64,000 bases of DNA from Variovorax sp. PBL-E5 (GTDB taxonomy: Bacteria; Pseudomonadota; Gammaproteobacteria; Burkholderiales; Burkholderiaceae_C): the NCBI RefSeq assembly GCF_901827185.1, contig NZ_LR594671.1:2852001-2916000 (forward strand), given 5' to 3'. Positions 1 to 7,989 of the stretch are shown piece by piece. Numbering within the stretch: position 1 is the first letter of the stretch; every line of letters starts with the position of its first letter. The notes beneath the pieces are model-generated. The model made no database searches. It was given only the letters and a program-made list of their open reading frames with translations, and was not told the DNA's origin. The position numbers and the translations under genes are program-made.

Positions 1-1
1 C

Positions 2-259
2 GGCAAGACCGTGATCGTCGCACTGGCGCGCGGCGGCATCTACTCGACCAGCGAAGGCGGCCAGGCGATGGAGCATCAGGAAAGCTACCTGAAAGTCATC
101 TTCGGCTTCTTCGGCATCACCGACGTGCGCTTCGTGCGCGCCGAGGGCGTGGCGATGGGCGAAGCGGCGAAGGCAGCCGCACTCAGCGTCGCGCGGGCCG
201 ACATCGCGACTGCGACCGGCCACGCAGCCAATCAGGACGTCGCCTCGCTGGCGGCCTGA
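2..259 (+). CDS. azoR: FMN-dependent NADH-azoreductase, C-terminal part (5' end outside window)
   Basis: This is the last 85 residues of a gene that begins before the window; the reading frame is open from base 2. The tail has the azoreductase (AcpD/AzoR) signature: a GGIYS segment, then the EHQ-ESYL and FGFFGITD stretches and RAEGVAMG near the end. Family members are FMN-bound homodimeric flavodoxin-fold reductases that use NADH to reduce azo bonds and quinones in the cytoplasm. The gene ends 21 bp from the stop of a convergent AhpD-like gene, with a small hairpin between them. The family call is firm; the physiological substrate is not known. Confidence 0.85.
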   Translation, partial: GKTVIVALARGGIYSTSEGGQAMEHQESYLKVIFGFFGITDVRFVRAEGVAMGEAAKAAALSVARADIATATGHAANQDVASLAA

Positions 260-266
260 ACGCCCG

Positions 267-279
267 CCCGCTTCGCGGG
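267..279. terminator. Short hairpin between convergent azoR and AhpD-like gene
   Basis: CCCGC and GCGGG pair around a TTC loop immediately before the stop codon of the leftward gene. The stem has only 5 bp and no long T run, so it could be a weak bidirectional terminator; this is inferred from position. Confidence 0.35.
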
Positions 280-756
280 TTATGCAGCGCTTCCCTCTGC
301 AATCGGCGGTGCGAAGCGCAGGGCCACGGCGATCCGGTTCCATTGGTTGATGGTGCCGATCGCCACGGTGAGGTTCATTGCCTCCGATTCACTGAAGTGA
401 AGCCGCAGCGCCTGCCAGGCCGCGTCGTCGGCATGGCGCTGCGCCATCAACGTCAGCGTCTCGGTCCATTCGAGCGCGGCGGCTTCGCGCGCCGAGAACA
501 CGCCGGCGTCGCGCCAGGCCGCGACCAGATCGAGCCTCGGCGCCTCCACGCCCAGCTTGCGCAGCACATTGAGATGGAATTGCAGGCAGAAGGCACAGCC
601 GTTGATCTGCGATGCACGCAGCTTGACCAGCTCGGTCAGCGACTTTTCCAGCCCGGAATCGTCGACGGCCTTGCTCATTGCGCGCAGTGCCGAATGCACG
701 GCGGGCGCTTGCCTGGCGAAGTCCGGATAGTCGATCCGGGGCCGCAACGTGCTCAT
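280..756 (-). CDS. Carboxymuconolactone decarboxylase / AhpD-like family protein
   Basis: A 158-residue protein of the AhpD-like fold. The redox motif CAFC-LQFH is visible with Cys54, Cys57 and His61, the arrangement that gives peroxidase or disulfide activity in AhpD relatives. The start at 756 (MSTLRPR) is chosen because AAGGA lies about 10 nt upstream of it. An in-frame ATG at 774 has no ribosome binding site. It is divergent from a MarR regulator 62 bp away, and MarR proteins often control such neighbours, so it may take part in an oxidant or electrophile response. The substrate cannot be told from sequence. Confidence 0.8.
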   Translation of the reverse strand: MSTLRPRIDYPDFARQAPAVHSALRAMSKAVDDSGLEKSLTELVKLRASQINGCAFCLQFHLNVLRKLGVEAPRLDLVAAWRDAGVFSAREAAALEWTETLTLMAQRHADDAAWQALRLHFSESEAMNLTVAIGTINQWNRIAVALRFAPPIAEGSAA

Positions 757-774
757 GGAATGCGAGTCCTTCAT

Positions 775-818
775 GGTTAAATATCAGAGTACGAACATGT
801 TATTCGAGCCCTGACATC
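775..818. promoter_or_regulatory. Divergent control region with AACATGTT palindrome
   Basis: The short gap between the AhpD-like gene and the MarR gene holds AACATGTT (794-801) inside a wider CGAA...TTCG arrangement. A palindrome in a divergent MarR promoter is a plausible operator for the adjacent regulator. This is inference from position and symmetry. Confidence 0.35.
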
Positions 819-1286
819 ATGCGCAAGACCACGATTCCGGATGGGCCTTCGATCCCGAAGATCGGCGAAGGCAAACGCGGTCCCAAAGGCTATCTGGGCT
901 ATCTGCTGCGGCAGGCCGGTGCGGCGCACGCACGGCGCATGGAGCGCGCCCTGTCCGACCTCGGCGTGACGCCGCCGCAGTTCGTGGTGCTGACGATGCT
1001 GGTGGCCTATCCGGGCATCTCGAATGCCGAGATCGCCCGCCTGGCCATGCTGACACCGCAAACCGTGAGCGTGATCGTCTCGAACCTCGAGCGCTCGGGC
1101 GCGCTCGAGCGGCGCGCCCATGCGGTGCACGGACGCATCCAGCATCTCGATGTCACGGCCGAAGGCGAACGGCTGCTGGGCGCATCCCGCCAGCGCGTGC
1201 GTGCGCTCGAGCAGCAACTGGCCGCCTCGCTCACACCCGACGAAGAGCAGATCGTTCGCCGATGGCTCGTTGCCGTCGCGCTCTAG
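819..1286 (+). CDS. MarR family transcriptional regulator
   Basis: A 155-residue winged-helix regulator. The central region has the MarR layout: SNAEIARLAML recognition-helix region, TPQTVSVIVSNLE, then a basic wing region (RRAHAVHGRIQH) and a closing dimerisation helix after TAEGERLL. The start at ATG 819 gives a normal MarR length; the longer open frame upstream overlaps the divergent gene and is not credible. It probably represses the AhpD-like gene and itself; the ligand is unknown. Confidence 0.85.
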   Translation: MRKTTIPDGPSIPKIGEGKRGPKGYLGYLLRQAGAAHARRMERALSDLGVTPPQFVVLTMLVAYPGISNAEIARLAMLTPQTVSVIVSNLERSGALERRAHAVHGRIQHLDVTAEGERLLGASRQRVRALEQQLAASLTPDEEQIVRRWLVAVAL

Positions 1287-1303
1287 GCGCGACCGAGATC
1301 AGC

Positions 1304-1855
1304 TCAAGCCGAGTGGGTCTTGACCCAGGCCACGTACTTGTCGATCCATGCCTGCAGAAACTGCTTGCTGGCTTCCGCGACATGCCCCTTGTCGTCGAAC
1401 AGCCCTTCCTTGTTCTGCAGGAAGACTTCGGGCTGGCCCATGGTCGGCACGTCGAGGTAGGCCAGGATGTTGCGCAGGTGCTGCTGCGCGAGCGCGGTGC
1501 CGATGGCGCCGACCGACACGCCAATGACACCCGCCGGCTTGCCCGCCCATGCGCTCTGCCCGTAGGGTCGCGAGGCGTTGTCGATCGCGTTCTTGAGCAC
1601 GCCTGGGATCGAGCGGTTGTATTCCGGCGTCACGAACAGCAGCCCCTGCGCCGCGGCGATCTCCGACTTGAGCCGCTTGACGGCCGGCGCCTGGTTGCCG
1701 TCATCGTCCTGGTTGTAGGCCGGCAGGTCGTCGATGCGCACGTGCTCGAACGTGAAGTTCGCGGGCGCGAGATGCGCAATGGCAAGTGCCAGCTTGCGAT
1801 TGAACGAATCCTTGCGCAGGCTGCCGATGACGACGGCGATTTTGGTCTGGCTCAT
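1304..1855 (-). CDS. NADPH-dependent FMN reductase family protein
   Basis: A 183-residue flavodoxin-like reductase. The N-terminal GSLRKDSFNRKLA phosphate-binding loop and the TPEYNRSIPGVLKNAID segment are characteristic of the NADPH-dependent FMN reductase/quinone reductase family (ChrR/YieF-like). The start at 1855 is preceded by AAGGAG at good spacing; an ATG 11 codons further up lacks this. It converges with the MarR gene (17 bp gap) and is followed by serine acetyltransferase on the same strand. It is likely to reduce quinones or free flavin; the true substrate is not shown. Confidence 0.82.
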   Translation of the reverse strand: MSQTKIAVVIGSLRKDSFNRKLALAIAHLAPANFTFEHVRIDDLPAYNQDDDGNQAPAVKRLKSEIAAAQGLLFVTPEYNRSIPGVLKNAIDNASRPYGQSAWAGKPAGVIGVSVGAIGTALAQQHLRNILAYLDVPTMGQPEVFLQNKEGLFDDKGHVAEASKQFLQAWIDKYVAWVKTHSA

Positions 1856-1940
1856 GAAAGCTCCTTGGAACGGGTGGACGGGAAGCAAGATGGATTATGC
1901 GGAGCCATCGAGGCTTTTTTCTGACTTCTGAAAGCTTCAC

Positions 1941-2855
1941 TCAGGCCGCCCTGTGCTGCGGCGCGTTCTGCAGGCTCGCCTGCGTCACGCTGGCGCCCGG
2001 CGGCACGTCGTCGGTGATCCACACGTTGCCGCCGATGGTCGCGCCCTTGCCCAGCGTCACGCGGCCGAGGATCGTCGCACCGGCATAGATCACCACGTCG
2101 TCCTCCACCACCGGATGGCGCGGCAGGCCCTTTTGCAGCTTGCCTTCGCCGTCGGTCGGAAAACGCTTGGCGCCCAGCGTCACGGCCTGGTAGATGCGAA
2201 CGCGCTTGCCGATCACCGCGGTCTCGCCGATCACGACGCCCGTTCCATGGTCGATGAAGAAGCCGGCATCGATCTTCGCGCCCGGATGGATGTCGATGCC
2301 GGTCTGCCCGTGCGCGATCTCGGCCACGATGCGCGCGAGCAGCGGCAGCCCGAGGCCGTAGAGCTGGTGTGCGAGCCGATGGTGAACCATCGCGAGGATG
2401 CCCGGATAGCACAGCAGCACCTCGTCGACGCTGCGCGCCGCCGGATCGCCCTGGAAGGCCGCGAGCACATCGCCGTCCAGCAAGCGCCGGATGCCCGGCA
2501 GCGCCGCGGCGAATGCGCGCACGGCGGCGTCGCCTTCGGCATCGATTGCCTCTGCGTCGCGCGGGTTGTGGCGCGCGTTGTAGCGCAGCTCCAGCCTCGA
2601 CTGCACCAGCAGGGACTGCAGTGCGGAGTGCAGCGTGTGGCCGACGTAGAAATCCTCGCTCTCGTGCCGCAGATCGGGCGGCCCGAGACGCATCGGGAAC
2701 AGCGCCCCCTTGAGCGATTCGACGATGCCGGCCAGCGCATCGCGCGACGGGAACTCCCTGCTGCCGGGTTCGCGCGAGCGCCTTTGCGAATCGCGCCATT
2801 CGTCGCGCGCCTGGTGCAGCGCGAGCACGATGTCGTTGACATCGAAAAGGGACAT
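1941..2855 (-). CDS. cysE: Serine O-acetyltransferase (CysE/EpsC type)
   Basis: It converts L-serine and acetyl-CoA to O-acetylserine, the committed step to cysteine. The 304-residue protein has an alpha-helical N-terminal half and a left-handed beta-helix C-terminal half. HPGAKID, the FIDHGTGVVIGET catalytic segment and the RHPVVEDDVVIYAGATILG hexapeptide repeats are clear. The start at 2855 (MSLFDVND) has a purine-rich leader. It lies downstream of the ssu operon on the same strand but beyond a strong terminator, so it is probably transcribed separately. This longer form resembles enzymes named EpsC. Confidence 0.93.
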   Translation of the reverse strand: MSLFDVNDIVLALHQARDEWRDSQRRSREPGSREFPSRDALAGIVESLKGALFPMRLGPPDLRHESEDFYVGHTLHSALQSLLVQSRLELRYNARHNPRDAEAIDAEGDAAVRAFAAALPGIRRLLDGDVLAAFQGDPAARSVDEVLLCYPGILAMVHHRLAHQLYGLGLPLLARIVAEIAHGQTGIDIHPGAKIDAGFFIDHGTGVVIGETAVIGKRVRIYQAVTLGAKRFPTDGEGKLQKGLPRHPVVEDDVVIYAGATILGRVTLGKGATIGGNVWITDDVPPGASVTQASLQNAPQHRAA

Positions 2856-2901
2856 GGGTTTTCTCCGGTGGTGCGGGGGTCCGACCTTGCACCATCGCAC
2901 A

Positions 2902-2923
2902 AAACCCCGCCCCGGCGGGGTTT
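2902..2923. terminator. Strong hairpin terminator after the ssu operon
   Basis: AAACCCCGCC (2902-2911) and GGCGGGGTTT (2914-2923) are perfect complements, forming a GC-rich stem flanked by A and T runs on both strands. On the minus strand it lies just past the mop stop codon and ends in TTTTG, as expected for intrinsic termination of the leftward operon. Confidence 0.85.
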
Positions 2924-2931
2924 CTGCCAGC

Positions 2932-3147
2932 CTAGAGCTTCGCGATCGACACCTCGGTCGACTTCACCAGCGCCACGACATCGGAGCCGACCCTGAGCTG
3001 CAGCTCGTCGACCGAGCGCGTGGTGATGACCGAGGTCACGATGCCCCACGGCGTCTCGACATCGATCTCGGAGACGACGTCGCCGCGCACGATCTCGCGG
3101 ATCTTGCCCTTGAATTGATTGCGGACGTTGATGGCTTGAATGGACAT
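2932..3147 (-). CDS. Molybdopterin-binding (Mop/TOBE) protein, SsuF-like
   Basis: A 71-residue single Mop/TOBE domain (N-terminal MSIQAINVRNQFKGKI, then SEIDVETPWG and ITTRSVDEL). Such molbindins bind oxyanions such as molybdate. In pseudomonads the same gene, ssuF, closes the ssu operon and is reported to be needed for sulfonate use. The start at 3147 has a GGAG-type site. It is the last gene before the operon terminator. Ligand and role here are inferred from that synteny. Confidence 0.8.
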   Translation of the reverse strand: MSIQAINVRNQFKGKIREIVRGDVVSEIDVETPWGIVTSVITTRSVDELQLRVGSDVVALVKSTEVSIAKL

Positions 3148-3179
3148 GAAGAACTCCTGAAGGAAAACGAAGAAAAGGA

Positions 3180-4013
3180 TCAGACGGCCCAGTGCAGCGC
3201 ATGGGCCGGAGCGCCAGGCCAGCGCACGTCGTTCGCGGCCACGGGTTCGGGGTCGGGGTCGGCCGGTTTTTGCAGGACGCGGTCGAGGATGCGTTTCTCG
3301 ATCGCGGCGAAGGCCGGGTCGCCCTGCGAGCGCGGCCGCGCCAGCGCGATGGGCTCGTCGAGCGCGATGTGGCCGTCCTCGATCAGGATCACGCGGTCCG
3401 CCAGCGCGACGGCCTCCTGCACGTCGTGCGTCACCAGCAGCGCGGTGAAGCGGTGGCGCTGCCACAGGCCTTCGATGAGACGGTGCATCTCGATGCGCGT
3501 CAGCGCATCGAGCGCACCCAGCGGCTCGTCGAGCAGCAGCAGGCGCGGCCGATGGACCAGCGCCCGCGCGAGCGAGACGCGCTGCCGCTGCCCGCCCGAC
3601 AAGCGCGCCGGCCACTCGTTCTGGCGATCGGCGAGCCCGACCTGCGCGAGCACCGCCTCGCCGCGCTCGCGCGCTGCGGGCGGCAGGCCCAGCATCACGT
3701 TGTCCAGCACGCGCCGCCATGGCAGGAGGCGCGCCTCCTGGAACATGATGCGGGTGTCGTCGTGCAGGCCGTCGATGCGCTTTCCGTCGCTGGACAGCGT
3801 GCCTTCGGACGCCGCCTCCAGCCCCGCAACCAGCCGCAGCAGCGTGCTCTTGCCGCAGCCGCTGCGGCCGACGATGGCGATGAACTGGCCCGGCTCGATC
3901 GCGAGCTGCACGTTGCGCAGCACCTCGCGTGCGCCGTAGCGCTTGTGCACCGCGCGCGCCTCGAGACGGATGCCTTCGGATGCAAGGCGGGGCGGATTCA
4001 ATACAGCGCTCAT
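3180..4013 (-). CDS. ssuB: Sulfonate ABC transporter ATP-binding protein SsuB
   Basis: ATPase of an inner-membrane importer. Of 277 residues, Walker A is at about 49-57 (GRSGCGKST), the signature LSGGQ at 138-142, Walker B LLLLDEP at 158-164, and the H-loop VTHD follows. The CxxxS-type Walker A and the [12 protein letters not shown] segment are typical of the nitrate/sulfonate/taurine importer family. The start at 4013 is set by homology; the frame is open much further upstream but overlaps ssuC. It lies 16 bp downstream of ssuC, so the two are co-transcribed. Confidence 0.9.
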   Translation of the reverse strand: MSAVLNPPRLASEGIRLEARAVHKRYGAREVLRNVQLAIEPGQFIAIVGRSGCGKSTLLRLVAGLEAASEGTLSSDGKRIDGLHDDTRIMFQEARLLPWRRVLDNVMLGLPPAARERGEAVLAQVGLADRQNEWPARLSGGQRQRVSLARALVHRPRLLLLDEPLGALDALTRIEMHRLIEGLWQRHRFTALLVTHDVQEAVALADRVILIEDGHIALDEPIALARPRSQGDPAFAAIEKRILDRVLQKPADPDPEPVAANDVRWPGAPAHALHWAV

Positions 4014-4029
4014 CGCGGATCTCTTTCTT

Positions 4030-4869
4030 TCATCGGCCCGAGCGGTAGCCCGGATGCCAGCGCAGCCACCAGTGCTCGAGCGCGCGGGCGAACAGATCGG
4101 CCAGCTTGCCAAGCAACGCATAGAGCAGGATGCCGACCAGCACGATGTCGGTCTGCAGGAACTCGCGCGCATTCATCGTGAGGTAGCCGATGCCGGATTG
4201 CGCCGAGATGGTCTCGGCCACGATCAGGATCACCCACATGAGCCCGAGCGAGAAGCGCAGGCCGACCAGGATCGACGACAGCGCGCCCGGCAGGATCACT
4301 TCGCGGTAGAGCTGCCAGCGCGTGAGGCCATAGGTGCGGCCCATCTCGATCAGCTGCGGGTCGACGTTGCGGATGCCATGGAAGGTGTTGAGGTAGATCG
4401 GAAAGAACACCGACACCGCGATCAGGAACACCTTGGCCGACTCGTCGATGCCGAACCACAGGATCACCAGCGGTATCAGCGCCAGCGCCGGAATGTTGCG
4501 CACCATCTGGATGGTGGAATCGAGCAGCGTCTCGAAGACGCGCACCGAGCCCGTGAGAAGACCCAGCACCAGCCCGACGCCGCCGCCGAGGGCCAGTCCC
4601 GACAGCGCGCGTCCCGCGCTGATCTTCACATGCGTCCACAGTTCGCCCGACAGCGTCAGCGTCCACGCGGCCTTGAACACGTCCACCGGTGCCGGCAGCA
4701 CGCGGCTGGACAGCCAGCCCGACGAGGCCGCGATCTGCCAGGCCACGATCAGGCCCACCGGGACGATCCACGGCAGCAGGCGTTGGCCCACGCCGAGAAC
4801 GAAGAGCCTGGCGGTGCCCAGGGGCGACGGAGGGGCCATGCCCGGCAAGGGCTGCGCTTGTTCGGTCAT
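4030..4869 (-). CDS. ssuC: Sulfonate ABC transporter permease SsuC
   Basis: A 279-residue inner-membrane permease with about six hydrophobic segments. It has the EAA-type cytoplasmic loop ([22 protein letters not shown]) that docks to the ATPase, and the [14 protein letters not shown] segment typical of SsuC/TauC. The start at 4869 (MTEQAQPLP) has AAGGA upstream. It lies 32 bp after ssuA; in the common ssu order the monooxygenase ssuD would lie in this gap, and there is no room for it here. Confidence 0.9.
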   Translation of the reverse strand: MTEQAQPLPGMAPPSPLGTARLFVLGVGQRLLPWIVPVGLIVAWQIAASSGWLSSRVLPAPVDVFKAAWTLTLSGELWTHVKISAGRALSGLALGGGVGLVLGLLTGSVRVFETLLDSTIQMVRNIPALALIPLVILWFGIDESAKVFLIAVSVFFPIYLNTFHGIRNVDPQLIEMGRTYGLTRWQLYREVILPGALSSILVGLRFSLGLMWVILIVAETISAQSGIGYLTMNAREFLQTDIVLVGILLYALLGKLADLFARALEHWWLRWHPGYRSGR

Positions 4870-4901
4870 GGTCCTTCTTTGTCGGGCTGCATCGCGCCGC
4901 C

Positions 4902-5858
4902 TCAGGCAATGCCGCGGGCCGCGGCTTCGAGCACGTCGATACGCCGGGGCAGCAGCTTGAGATCGAAGAAGGTATCGGCGATCTTCTGCTGCTCGGCAAG
5001 GATGGCCCGGGTGATCGGGCCGGTGCCGTACTGCGTGCGTGCGACCACTACATCGACCGTCGACTTCGGAATGCCCCACAGTTGCGCGAGCTCGGCCGCG
5101 AATTCGCTCGGGTGGCCCTCGCCCCATTTCTCGACCCGGTCGAGTTCCTCGATCAGAATCCTGATCACGTCCGGGTTCTTGTCCGCGTAGCCGAGCGAGG
5201 AGAAGTAGTAGGCGCGATTGCCGACCACGCCCGTCGCATCGGCGAGCACGCGTGCGTCGAGCGAGGTCTGCGCCGCGGCGAAGAACGGATCCCAGATCAC
5301 CCAGGCGTCGATCGAGCCTTTCTCGAACGCGGCGCGCGCATCGGCGGGCGGCAGGAAGACGACGTTCACGTCGCCATAGCCGAGGCCGTTCTTCTCAAGC
5401 AGCTTGACCAGGAAATAGTGGACATTGCTGCCCTTGTTGAGCGCGACCTTGCGGCCCTTGAGCTCGGCCACCGAACGGATGGCCGAGCCCTTCGGCACCA
5501 GCACGGCCTCGGACCGCGGACGCGGCACCGTCGCGGCCACGTAGGCCAGCGGCGCGCCGGCGGCCTGGGCGAAGATCGGCGGCGCCTCGCCGACATCGCC
5601 GAAATCGATCGAGCCGACGTTGAGCGCTTCCAGCTGCACCGGCCCGGCGGTGAACTCGGTCCACTTGAGCGAGACGCCCAGCGGGGCCAGGCGCTTCTCC
5701 AGCGTGCCGCGACCCTTGAGCAGGCTCAGGTTGCCTTTCTGATGGCCGATGCGCAGCTGGCGCGCCGGCGCCTGTGCGAAGGCCGCGAGCGAGGGCAGTG
5801 CAACCGCGGCGGCCACGCCCTGGACCAGGCGGCGACGTGTCGATGAGGGAGATGTCAT
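4902..5858 (-). CDS. ssuA: Aliphatic sulfonate ABC transporter substrate-binding protein SsuA
   Basis: Periplasmic receptor of 318 residues. The N-terminus has a basic run with consecutive arginines followed by a hydrophobic stretch ending in AFAQA, consistent with secretion, possibly by the Tat route. The mature protein begins RQLRIGHQKGN and contains GDVGEAPPIFAQAAG and the DAWVIWDPFF segment conserved in SsuA. It is followed by the permease and ATPase genes. It binds an organosulfonate; which one cannot be read from sequence. Confidence 0.9.
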   Translation of the reverse strand: MTSPSSTRRRLVQGVAAAVALPSLAAFAQAPARQLRIGHQKGNLSLLKGRGTLEKRLAPLGVSLKWTEFTAGPVQLEALNVGSIDFGDVGEAPPIFAQAAGAPLAYVAATVPRPRSEAVLVPKGSAIRSVAELKGRKVALNKGSNVHYFLVKLLEKNGLGYGDVNVVFLPPADARAAFEKGSIDAWVIWDPFFAAAQTSLDARVLADATGVVGNRAYYFSSLGYADKNPDVIRILIEELDRVEKWGEGHPSEFAAELAQLWGIPKSTVDVVVARTQYGTGPITRAILAEQQKIADTFFDLKLLPRRIDVLEAAARGIA

Positions 5859-5961
5859 GGAATGGACTTTCGACGGATGGGATGTGCGTGCGCTGCCCCG
5901 CGCTGCGCGCCGACAGCGCCAGGGCCTGAAAGAAAACGGGCGGAGGTCCGGTGGGCGGTCG

Positions 5962-6546
5962 TCAGACGCTACATCGCACGCGCGAGAACGCCACCGACTC
6001 GAAGCCCGTGGCGGCCGGCAGCCGGAGCCCTTCGCTCGCCAGCGTGTCGACCGCATCGTCGAGCCGCTGCGCGAGTTCGGCCTGCAGCTGGTAGGCGCCC
6101 TCGGGCTGCAGCGTGACCTGGCCGTCGGTCGCGTACACGCCCGGCAGGATGTGCCGCGCGGCCAGCGATTGCAGCACCGGCCTGAGCGCATAGTCCAGCG
6201 CCAGCATGTGATGCGGGCTGCCACCGGTGGCCAGCGGCAGCACCGTCTTGCCCTTGAGCGCGGACTGCGGCAGCAGATCGAGGAACACCTTGAGCACCCC
6301 GCTGTAGGCCGCCTTGTAGACTGGCGTCGCAATCACGATCGCATCGGCACGCCGCACCTGCTCGGCCGCGTGCTGCACCGAAGGATGCGAGGCCTCGCCG
6401 AGCAGGAGGGCATGCGCCGCAAGCTCGCGGATCGCAAGCCGTTCGACCCGCACCTCGCGCAGCGACAGACGCGCGGCCACGGCATCGAGAAGAACGGCGG
6501 AGCGTGAAGGCGCAGAGGGGCTGCCGGCAATGAGAAGAACGGACAC
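5962..6546 (-). CDS. ssuE: NADPH-dependent FMN reductase SsuE
   Basis: A 194-residue flavodoxin-fold reductase that supplies FMNH2 to the sulfonate monooxygenase SsuD in the classical system. GSPSAPSRS forms the FMN phosphate loop, and TPVYKAAYSGVLKVFLDLLP is diagnostic of SsuE. The start is GTG at 6546, three bases after the stop of sbp, so translation is probably coupled. A 103-bp gap separates it from ssuA. The partner monooxygenase is not encoded in this operon, so the use of its FMNH2 here is an open question. Confidence 0.9.
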   Translation of the reverse strand: MSVLLIAGSPSAPSRSAVLLDAVAARLSLREVRVERLAIRELAAHALLLGEASHPSVQHAAEQVRRADAIVIATPVYKAAYSGVLKVFLDLLPQSALKGKTVLPLATGGSPHHMLALDYALRPVLQSLAARHILPGVYATDGQVTLQPEGAYQLQAELAQRLDDAVDTLASEGLRLPAATGFESVAFSRVRCSV

Positions 6547-6549
6547 GAG

Positions 6550-7572
6550 TTATTTATTCACGTAGATCTGGTCGAAGGAGCCGCCATCTGCAAAGTGCAC
6601 CTTGTCAGCCTGGGTCCAGCCGCCGAAGGCCTGGTCGATGGTGAACAGCGTGAGCTTGGGAAACTGCTTCTCGTACTTCGCCTTGGCCTTGTCCGAGGTC
6701 GGCCGGTAGTAGTTGCGGCCGGCGATGTCCTGGCCTTCATCGGAATACAGGTACTTCAGATACTCCTCGGCCACGGCGCGCGTGCCCTTCTTGTCGACCA
6801 CCTTGTCGACCACCGCGACCGTGGGCTCGGCCAGGATGCTGATCGACGGCACCACGATCTCGAACTTCTCGGGGCCGAATTCCTTCAGCGCCAGGAAGGC
6901 CTCGTTCTCCCATGCGAGCAACACGTCGCCGACGCCGCGCTGCACGAAGGTGATGGTCGAGCCGCGCGCACCGGTGTCGAGCACGGGCACGTTCTTGTAG
7001 AGGTTGGCGACGAATTCCTTGGCCTTCGCATCGCCGCCGTACTTGCGCTTGGCGAACTCCCAGGCTGCGAGGTAGTTCCAGCGCGCGCCGCCCGAGGTCT
7101 TGGGGTTGGGCGTGATCACCTGCACGCCCGGCTTCACCAGGTCGTCCCAGTCTTTGAGACCCTTGGGATTGCCCTTCTTCACGAGGAAGACGATGGTCGA
7201 GGTGTAGGGCGCCGAGTTGTGCGGCAGGCGCTTTTGCCAATCGGGCTTGACGAGGCCGCCGTGCGTCACGAGCGCGTCGGTGTCGCCGGCCAGCGCGAGT
7301 GTGGCGACGTCGGCATCGAGGCCGTCGATGATCGAGCGCGCCTGCTTGCCCGAGCCGCCGTGCGATTGCTTGATCGTCACGTCCTGCCCGGTCTTGGCTT
7401 TCCAGTACTTGACGAAGGCCTGGTTGTAGTCGACGTAGAGTTCGCGCGTCGGATCGTATGACACGTTGAGCAAGGTCACGCCCTGGGCAAACGACGGCAA
7501 TGCCGTCAGGGCGATGCCGGCTGCAGCGGCGGTACCGAGGGAAAGCTTGATAAAGTCGCGGCGAAGGCTCAT
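6550..7572 (-). CDS. sbp: Sulfate ABC transporter substrate-binding protein (Sbp/CysP family)
   Basis: Periplasmic sulfate/thiosulfate receptor, 340 residues. The leader is [11 protein letters not shown] with a hydrophobic segment ending PSFAQG (the twin Arg suggests possible Tat export). Family hallmarks are [28 protein letters not shown] and [14 protein letters not shown]. It is the first gene of the leftward sulfur operon and abuts ssuE. No sulfate permease genes (cysT, cysW, cysA) are near, so it must work with a transporter encoded elsewhere. The start at 7572 gives the normal length. Confidence 0.92.
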   Translation of the reverse strand: MSLRRDFIKLSLGTAAAAGIALTALPSFAQGVTLLNVSYDPTRELYVDYNQAFVKYWKAKTGQDVTIKQSHGGSGKQARSIIDGLDADVATLALAGDTDALVTHGGLVKPDWQKRLPHNSAPYTSTIVFLVKKGNPKGLKDWDDLVKPGVQVITPNPKTSGGARWNYLAAWEFAKRKYGGDAKAKEFVANLYKNVPVLDTGARGSTITFVQRGVGDVLLAWENEAFLALKEFGPEKFEIVVPSISILAEPTVAVVDKVVDKKGTRAVAEEYLKYLYSDEGQDIAGRNYYRPTSDKAKAKYEKQFPKLTLFTIDQAFGGWTQADKVHFADGGSFDQIYVNK

Positions 7573-7698
7573 GGTCTTGTGCTGCTCGATGGCATAACGT
7601 TGAAGCCGCGTATTCTGGATATCGCATATGGAAACGCGAACGACCGAGTTCTCAGTTTCTAATAGCCAAATCAACTAAGACACCCAAAGGCAACCCAA
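7573..7698. promoter_or_regulatory. Divergent promoter region of sbp-ssu operon and yggX
   Basis: These 126 bp are AT-richer than their surroundings and must hold the promoter of the leftward sulfur operon. GATATC-GCATATGG lies near 7618-7630 and a TTCTCAGTTTCTAATAG stretch near 7651-7667. Control by a CysB/SsuR-type LysR regulator is likely for such an operon, but no operator can be identified with confidence. Confidence 0.4.
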
Positions 7699-7974
7699 AT
7701 GGCTCGCATGGTTCAGTGCATCAAGCTCGGCAAAGAGGCCGAAGGGCTCGACTTCCCACCCTACCCCGGCGAACTCGGCAAGCGCCTGTGGGAAAACGTC
7801 AGCAAGGAAGCCTGGGCCGCCTGGCTCAAGCAGCAGACGATGCTGGTCAACGAGAACCGCTTGAACCTTGCCGATGCGCGGGCAAGGCAATACCTCGCGC
7901 GCCAGATGGAGAACCACTTCTTCGGCGGCGGCGCCGACGTCGCGCAGGGCTACGTGCCGCCTTCCGCATCCTGA
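7699..7974 (+). CDS. yggX: Oxidative damage protection / Fe(II)-trafficking protein YggX
   Basis: A 91-residue cytoplasmic protein matching YggX along its length: [24 protein letters not shown] at the start with conserved Cys7, then [17 protein letters not shown] and the [16 protein letters not shown] tail. YggX protects Fe-S clusters and handles labile iron. It is followed 15 bp later by mnmC. Confidence 0.95.
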   Translation: MARMVQCIKLGKEAEGLDFPPYPGELGKRLWENVSKEAWAAWLKQQTMLVNENRLNLADARARQYLARQMENHFFGGGADVAQGYVPPSAS

Positions 7975-7989
7975 GTTCCCGAGGCCCGC

